A stretch of DNA of 64,000 nt from Phenylobacterium sp. (lineage in GTDB: Bacteria > Pseudomonadota > Alphaproteobacteria > Caulobacterales > Caulobacteraceae): positions 1 through 64,000 of the forward strand of contig NZ_WGNY01000003.1 in the NCBI RefSeq assembly GCF_016124325.1. Direction: 5' to 3'. Below the pieces are notes generated by a model that saw only the letters and a list, made by a program, of their open reading frames with translations, was not told the origin of the DNA and ran no database searches. A program made the translations under genes and the position numbers. The number at the start of each line of letters is the position of its first letter. The first letter of the stretch is position 1. This document shows, in pieces, positions 58,604 to 64,000 of this stretch.

Positions 58604-59635
58604 GTGAACACGCCTTCTGAAAGCCCCTGGTGGTCGCCCCGGCGGCGGGCCGATCGGGCGCCGTTCCTGAAGGCGCGGAGCCGGATCACGCGGGCCGTGC
58701 GGGACGGGTTCGAGCGGCAGGGATTCGTCGAGGTCGAGACGGCGGCCCTGCAGGTCTCTCCCGGCAACGAGGCGCACCTGCACGCCTTCAGGACCGAGGC
58801 GCTGACGACGGCCGGCGAGGCGCGGCCGATGTACCTGCACACCTCCCCCGAGTTCGCCTGCAAGAAGCTGCTGGCCTCCGGCGAGGAGCGGATCTTCACC
58901 CTCGCCAAGGTGTGGCGCAACCGCGAGCGCGGTCCGCTGCACCACCCCGAATTCACGATGCTGGAATGGTATCGCGCGGGCGCGCCGTACCAGGTGCTGA
59001 TGAGCGATTGCGCCGCGCTGCTGGCGGCCGCGGCCGAGGCGGCCGGGACCGATGTCCTGCGCTTCCATGGGCGCGAGGCCGATCCGTTCCGCGAGCTCGA
59101 GCGCATCACCGTCGCCGAGGCGTTCGAGGCGTTCGCCGGCATCGGCCTGCTGGCGGCGCTGGACGATCGCGACGAACTGGCCGCCCAGGCCCGGGCCGCC
59201 GGGGTGCGCGTCGCCGCCGACGACGTGTGGGCCGACATCTTCAGCCGGGTCATGGTGGAGAAGGTCGAGCCGCGGCTGGGGCAGGGCCGCGCCACCATTC
59301 TCTGCGAATATCCCGTCTCCGAGGCGGCGCTGGCGCGGCCCAAGTCGGTCGACCGCCGCGTGGCCGAGCGCTTCGAGCTCTATGCGTGCGGCGTGGAGCT
59401 GGCCAACTGCTTCGGGGAGCTGACCGACCCCGCCGAACAACGCCGCCGGTTCGAGATCGAGATGGACGAGAAGGAGCGGGTCTACGGCGAGCGCTATCCG
59501 CTCGACGAGGACTTCCTGGCCGCGCTCGCCCAGATGCCGCCGGCCAGCGGCGGGGCGCTCGGTTTCGACCGGCTGGTGATGCTGGCCACGGACGCCGCGC
59601 GAATCGAACAGGTGCTTTGGACGCCAGTCGCATAG
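58604..59635 (+). CDS. epmA: EF-P lysine aminoacylase EpmA (GenX/PoxA)
   Basis: Class II LysRS-like: FVEVETAALQVSPGNEAHLHAF; MYLHTSPEFACKKLLASGEERIFTLAKVWRNRERGPLHHPEFTMLEWYRAG; divergent from efp. Confidence 0.94.
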   Translation: MNTPSESPWWSPRRRADRAPFLKARSRITRAVRDGFERQGFVEVETAALQVSPGNEAHLHAFRTEALTTAGEARPMYLHTSPEFACKKLLASGEERIFTLAKVWRNRERGPLHHPEFTMLEWYRAGAPYQVLMSDCAALLAAAAEAAGTDVLRFHGREADPFRELERITVAEAFEAFAGIGLLAALDDRDELAAQARAAGVRVAADDVWADIFSRVMVEKVEPRLGQGRATILCEYPVSEAALARPKSVDRRVAERFELYACGVELANCFGELTDPAEQRRRFEIEMDEKERVYGERYPLDEDFLAALAQMPPASGGALGFDRLVMLATDAARIEQVLWTPVA

Positions 59636-59661
59636 CAGCGCTATCCAACTTGACTTGAGGC

Positions 59662-61932
59662 TTGGCTTCACGGCCACCTTTCGAGGTGTCCAGGTTGGGT
59701 CTCCTGAATTGGATCCGTCACTTCAGCGTGCCGGTGCTGGTGCTGCTGGTGGGCGCTTGCGCCACCGCATTCACGACGGTTCAGCTCCTCGTCGTCGCCG
59801 CGGAGCAGGACAACGCACGCCTGCGGCTTGAAGCCGACCTGGCCGGAAGCACCCTCCAGCAGCGGCTGGATTCGAGCGCCGCCCTCCTCCGCGGGGCCGC
59901 GGGCCTCTTCGCCGCCAGCGACGAGGTGACCGCCGACGAATTCTTCGCCTATGTGGACCATCTGCGGGTGAAGAGCCGCTATCCGGGCGTCCTGGCGATC
60001 GGCTACGCGCGGCGGGTGCGCGGCGAGGCGGGGCGCGAGGCGTTGGTGGCCGACCTGCGCCGCCAGGGAGCCGCGGGCTTCCACGTCTGGCCCGAGGGGC
60101 GGCGCGACGCCTACACGCCGGTCGTCTATCTCTGGCCGCGGAGCCCGGCGAACGTCCAGGTGATCGGCTACGACATCTCGGTCGAACCGAAACGGCGCGA
60201 AGCCCTGACCCGCGCGCTCACCGCCAACGACCTGGCCCTCTCCGGCGTCGTACGGCTGGCGCGCCGGGACACCGACAACACGCCGGACGGCGTGCTCATG
60301 TACATGCCGGTGGGCGACAAGGACCCGTCCAAGGCGGGGTTCGTCTACGGCGCGCTGCGCACGGACGCGCTGTTGGAGACCGTCTTTCCCGCCCGCCCGG
60401 ACCGGCTGGTGGACATCGTGATCCGCGACGGGAGCCCAGGGACCGGAGACCTCCTTTACCGGACCGCCGCCCGCGATCATCCGCGGCTCTCGACCGTGCG
60501 CGAGGTCCCGGTCGCGGGGCGGCGCTGGACGATCGAAGTCAACACGAGGCCGGCGTTCGAGGCGCGAAGCAACCGCGATCTGGCGTACTGGGCCGCCGCC
60601 CTCGGCGCCCTCTTCACCCTGGCCCTCACGGCGGCCGTGTTCGCCCAGGCCCGCGCCGGGCTTCGCGCGGCCGAGGCCCGCAACGCGCTCGCCGACCTCA
60701 ACGCCAGCCTCGAGGACCGGGTGCTGGCCCGCACGCGGGAGCTGGCCGGCGCCAACGCCGTGCTGCGCGAGGAGATGGTCCGCCGCGAGGCGGCCGAGAG
60801 CCAGATGCGCCAGATGCAGAAGATGGAGGCGATCGGCCAGCTCACCGGCGGCATCGCGCACGACTTCAACAACATGCTGGCGATCATCGTGGGCAGCCTC
60901 GACATGGCGCGCCGGCGGCTGACCGACACGGACGCCCGCGTGGCCCGCTACATCGACAACGCCTCGGAAGGCGCCCGCCGCGCCGCGGCGCTCACCAGCC
61001 GGCTGCTGGTCTTCGCCCGCCGCCAGCGGCTGAACCCGGAGCCCCTGGACGTCAATCGGCTGATCGAGGGCATGACCGAGCTGCTCAGCCGCTCGCTGGG
61101 CGAGCGCATCGAGATCCTCACCCGCCCGGCCGACGATCTGTGGCCCGTGCACGCCGACGCCGCCGGCCTGGAGAACGCGCTGCTGAACCTTGCGGTCAAC
61201 GCGCGCGACGCCATGCCCGATGGCGGCCGCCTCGTCATCGAGACCGAGAACGTCGCGGGCGGCGCGCCGATGTCCGGCGACCATGTGAGCATCCGTATCG
61301 TCGACACCGGGAGCGGCATGCCGGAGGCGGTGGCCGAGCGGGCCTTCGAGCCCTTCTTCACCACCAAGGAAGTCGGCAAGGGCAGCGGCCTGGGCCTCAG
61401 CCAGGTCTACGGCTTCGTGAGCCAGTCGGGCGGGCGCGTGACCATCGAGTCCGGCGTCGGCCACGGGACCACGGTGACGATCTGGCTCCCGCGCTGGCGC
61501 GGCGAAGCGCCCCACGCCGAACCCGCGGACGCGGTGGCCGACGCGCCGCGGGCGCGAGCCGGCGAGTCCGTGCTGGTGGTGGAGGACGAGGCCGAGGTGC
61601 GGCGCTTCTCCGTGGAGGCGCTGCGCGAGCTGGGCTATGCGGTGCGCGAGGCGGCCGGCGGCGCCGAGGCCCTGCGCCAGCTCGCCGACGGCGCGCGGAC
61701 GGATCTTCTGTTCACCGACATCGTCATGCCGGGCATGACCGGCCCCCAGCTCGCGGCCCAGGCGCGCGCGGCGCGGCCGGACCTGAAGGTGCTCTACACC
61801 ACCGGCTACGCACGCGAGGCGATGGACGAGGACGGCGAAGGCGAGGTCGCCGGCGCGGTGCTGGGCAAGCCCTTCACCGTCGAGCAGCTGGCGCGCAAGG
61901 TCCGCCAGGCGCTGGACGGCGAGGCGGCCTGA
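59662..61932 (+). CDS. CHASE-domain hybrid sensor histidine kinase with receiver
   Basis: CHASE-like periplasmic domain (LRGAAGLFAASDEVTADEFFAYVDHLRVKSRYPGVLAIGYARRV); GGIAHDFNNMLAIIVGSLDMARR; receiver VLVVEDEAEVRRFSVEAL...LLFTDIVMPGMTG. TTG start, or a later start codon. Confidence 0.92.
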   Translation: MASRPPFEVSRLGLLNWIRHFSVPVLVLLVGACATAFTTVQLLVVAAEQDNARLRLEADLAGSTLQQRLDSSAALLRGAAGLFAASDEVTADEFFAYVDHLRVKSRYPGVLAIGYARRVRGEAGREALVADLRRQGAAGFHVWPEGRRDAYTPVVYLWPRSPANVQVIGYDISVEPKRREALTRALTANDLALSGVVRLARRDTDNTPDGVLMYMPVGDKDPSKAGFVYGALRTDALLETVFPARPDRLVDIVIRDGSPGTGDLLYRTAARDHPRLSTVREVPVAGRRWTIEVNTRPAFEARSNRDLAYWAAALGALFTLALTAAVFAQARAGLRAAEARNALADLNASLEDRVLARTRELAGANAVLREEMVRREAAESQMRQMQKMEAIGQLTGGIAHDFNNMLAIIVGSLDMARRRLTDTDARVARYIDNASEGARRAAALTSRLLVFARRQRLNPEPLDVNRLIEGMTELLSRSLGERIEILTRPADDLWPVHADAAGLENALLNLAVNARDAMPDGGRLVIETENVAGGAPMSGDHVSIRIVDTGSGMPEAVAERAFEPFFTTKEVGKGSGLGLSQVYGFVSQSGGRVTIESGVGHGTTVTIWLPRWRGEAPHAEPADAVADAPRARAGESVLVVEDEAEVRRFSVEALRELGYAVREAAGGAEALRQLADGARTDLLFTDIVMPGMTGPQLAAQARAARPDLKVLYTTGYAREAMDEDGEGEVAGAVLGKPFTVEQLARKVRQALDGEAA

Positions 61933-61985
61933 CCGGCCGCCGCGTCGCGTGATCTTGGCGGGCGTTTGCGCTATGGCGGCGCCCC

Positions 61986-63014
61986 ATGCCCGCCGCGCGA
62001 ACCCTGCGAACCATCCAAGACCTGGCCGACGCCGGCCTGGTCGCGCCCGCGCGCGCCGCCGGGCTGGAGGCCGTGGCCGCGCGCTACGCCGTGGCGATCA
62101 CGCCGGCCCTGGCCGAGGCGATCGGCGACGCCGACGACCCGATCGGCCGCCAGTTCATCCCCACCGGCGACGAGCTGGTCCAGGCGCCGGAGGAGCGCGC
62201 TGACCCGATCGGCGACGACGCCCACAGCCCGGTCGCCGGCGTCGTCCACCGCTATCCCGACCGGGTGCTGCTGAAGGCCAACCACGCCTGCGCGGTCTAC
62301 TGCCGCTTCTGCTTCCGCCGCGAGATGGTCGGGCCGGACGGGGTGCGCCCGCTATCGGCCCGCGAGCTGGACGCGGCGATGGCCTACATCGCGGCCGATT
62401 CGGCCATCTGGGAGGTGATCGTCACCGGGGGCGATCCCCTCATCCTCTCGCCGCGCCGCCTCGCCGACCTGATGGCGCGGCTCGCGCGGATCGAGCACGT
62501 GAAGATCGTGCGCTTCCACACCCGCGTCCCGGCGGTCGACCCCGGGCGGGTGACGCCCGAGCTGGTCCGCGCCCTGAAGGCGCCCGGCAAGACCACCTGG
62601 GTGGCGCTGCACGCCAACCACGCCGACGAGCTGACGCCAGCGGCGGCCGAAGCCTGCGCGCGCATCCTGGACGCCGGAATCCCCATGGTCAGCCAGACGG
62701 TGCTGCTGAAGGGCGTCAACGACGACGCCGCGGCGCTGGAGGCCCTGATGCGGCGGTTCGTGGAGCTGCGCATCAAGCCCTACTACCTGCACCACCCCGA
62801 CCTGGCGCCCGGCACGGCCCATTTCCGGTCGACCCTCGGCGAGGGCCAGGCGCTGATGCGGGACCTGCGCGGCCGCGTCTCGGGCCTCTGCCAGCCGACC
62901 TATGTGCTCGACATCCCGGGCGGCCACGGCAAGGCGCCGGTGGGGCCGTGCCATGTGGCGGACGGGACGGTCGAGGACCCGTGGGGCGAGCGCCACGTCT
63001 ATCCGCCGGCCTGA
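61986..63014 (+). CDS. epmB: EF-P beta-lysylation protein EpmB (lysine 2,3-aminomutase-like radical SAM)
   Basis: Radical-SAM motif HACAVYCRFCFRREMVG; VTGGDPLILSPRRL; C-terminal KPYYLHHPDLAPGTAHFR. Confidence 0.94.
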   Translation: MPAARTLRTIQDLADAGLVAPARAAGLEAVAARYAVAITPALAEAIGDADDPIGRQFIPTGDELVQAPEERADPIGDDAHSPVAGVVHRYPDRVLLKANHACAVYCRFCFRREMVGPDGVRPLSARELDAAMAYIAADSAIWEVIVTGGDPLILSPRRLADLMARLARIEHVKIVRFHTRVPAVDPGRVTPELVRALKAPGKTTWVALHANHADELTPAAAEACARILDAGIPMVSQTVLLKGVNDDAAALEALMRRFVELRIKPYYLHHPDLAPGTAHFRSTLGEGQALMRDLRGRVSGLCQPTYVLDIPGGHGKAPVGPCHVADGTVEDPWGERHVYPPA

Positions 63015-63243
63015 CCCGATCGCGCCCGCCCCGTGCATCCGGATCGTTCCGGATGCGTTGTAGAGCTTGGACGGGGTTCGCCCGCCGTGTGGCTGGAAAG
63101 CGACAGGCCGGGCCGTGATCGCGCCACACGCCGGTGGCCGGCTGGGGATGAGCCCGGCCGGCGTCGTCTAACCCGGCGTCGAACACGTAGATGCCTTCAA
63201 GGGCGCGGCGAACGCCGGCCGAGGGGAAAGGTTGAGCGAGCGT

Positions 63244-64000
63244 ATGGGCAGTTTCGGCTTGCGGGCGCGCGTGGGGCGACGCCTGGTTCTCGCCGCGATC
63301 ACGCCCCTGGTTCTCGTCGTGTCGGCGCAGGCCCAGCAGCCGGCGGCCGCGCCGTCGGCGACGCCGCCATCCGCCAACGCCCCGGCGCTTCCCCTGCCGC
63401 CGCCCGCCGTCCCGCCGCTCACCGCCGAGCAGGCGCAGACGGCCCTGGCCGTCCTGCGCGCGGCCGACCAGCACGGCCTGCAGCCCGCCGCCTACCTGCC
63501 CAAGGGGCTCACCGAGGACGCGGCGCTCACGCCGGCCCAGATGGCGGCGCTGGCCGACGGCCTCGCCCGCTATGCCCATGACATCCATGTGGGGCGGCTC
63601 GCCCCGGCGCGGTTCCCTTCGCTCTGGGCCGTGCGGCCGGCGCCCTACGATCCGGCGCCCGACCTGGCCCGCGCCCTGCTGGAGGGCCGCCTCCAGGCCT
63701 GGCTCGACGGCCTGCCGCCGCAGTACGCCGGCTACTACGGGCTGAAGACCGGCCTCGCGCACTATCGCGACCTCGCCGCCGCCGGGGGCTGGGAGCCCAT
63801 CGCCTCGGGCCCGAAGCTGGATCTCGGCGTCACCGACCCGCGCGTCGTCGCCCTGCGCGCCCGGCTCGCGGTGGAGGACGCCGACGTCGCGGTGGAGGGC
63901 GAGGAGTTCGACGAGGCGCTTGAGGCCGCCGTCCAGCGCGCCCAGCGCCGGTATGGCCTGAAGCCCGACGGCGTGGTCGGCCCGGGCACGCTGCGCGAGC
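63244..64000 (+). CDS. YcbB-like murein L,D-transpeptidase / peptidoglycan-binding protein (3' truncated by window)
   Basis: Frame open to window end: signal peptide, LAPARFPSLWAV..., QPAAYLP, then PG-binding EALEAAVQRAQRRYGLKPDGVVGPGTL. Confidence 0.7.
   Translation, partial: MGSFGLRARVGRRLVLAAITPLVLVVSAQAQQPAAAPSATPPSANAPALPLPPPAVPPLTAEQAQTALAVLRAADQHGLQPAAYLPKGLTEDAALTPAQMAALADGLARYAHDIHVGRLAPARFPSLWAVRPAPYDPAPDLARALLEGRLQAWLDGLPPQYAGYYGLKTGLAHYRDLAAAGGWEPIASGPKLDLGVTDPRVVALRARLAVEDADVAVEGEEFDEALEAAVQRAQRRYGLKPDGVVGPGTLRE

Overview
This is a high-GC alphaproteobacterial chromosome segment, Caulobacterales-like (inferred from MucR, PleC/DivJ-type kinases, a CtrA-type box and a degP-RR-HK-glnE block). 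About 50 coding regions are supported. Most are core metabolism, signalling and transport genes: SDR, enoyl-CoA hydratase, SufE, prfC, an ABC transporter, an ABC-F protein, a DnaJ-like protein, two-component systems, ccmE, degP, glnE, an ECF/metal-sensor cluster, pepN, acyl-CoA dehydrogenases, a Tricorn-like protease and efp/epmA/epmB. The accessory segment is ~8.65-13.67 kb. It carries (i) an overlapping AAA ATPase + HNH nuclease pair resembling Septu (PtuAB), (ii) an uncharacterised minus-strand protein, and (iii) an RHH regulator + C5-cytosine methyltransferase + GIY-YIG nuclease cassette that looks like a restriction-modification system. The promoter region of (iii) contains a perfect alphaproteobacterial LexA-type motif (GAAC-N7-GAAC) and two TGGCGCCA palindromes exactly one helical turn apart that abut the start codon. 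A second LexA-type box lies exactly over a -10 element at the left edge of the window. Other notable items are a 4x15-bp in-frame tandem repeat encoding a mini-ORF GTGA-coupled at both ends to a response regulator and a kinase, paired inverted intergenic repeats with covarying hairpins, a CtrA-type box, and a ccmE without adjacent ccmF/ccmH. All calls come from reading the sequence and motifs. No database search was run.
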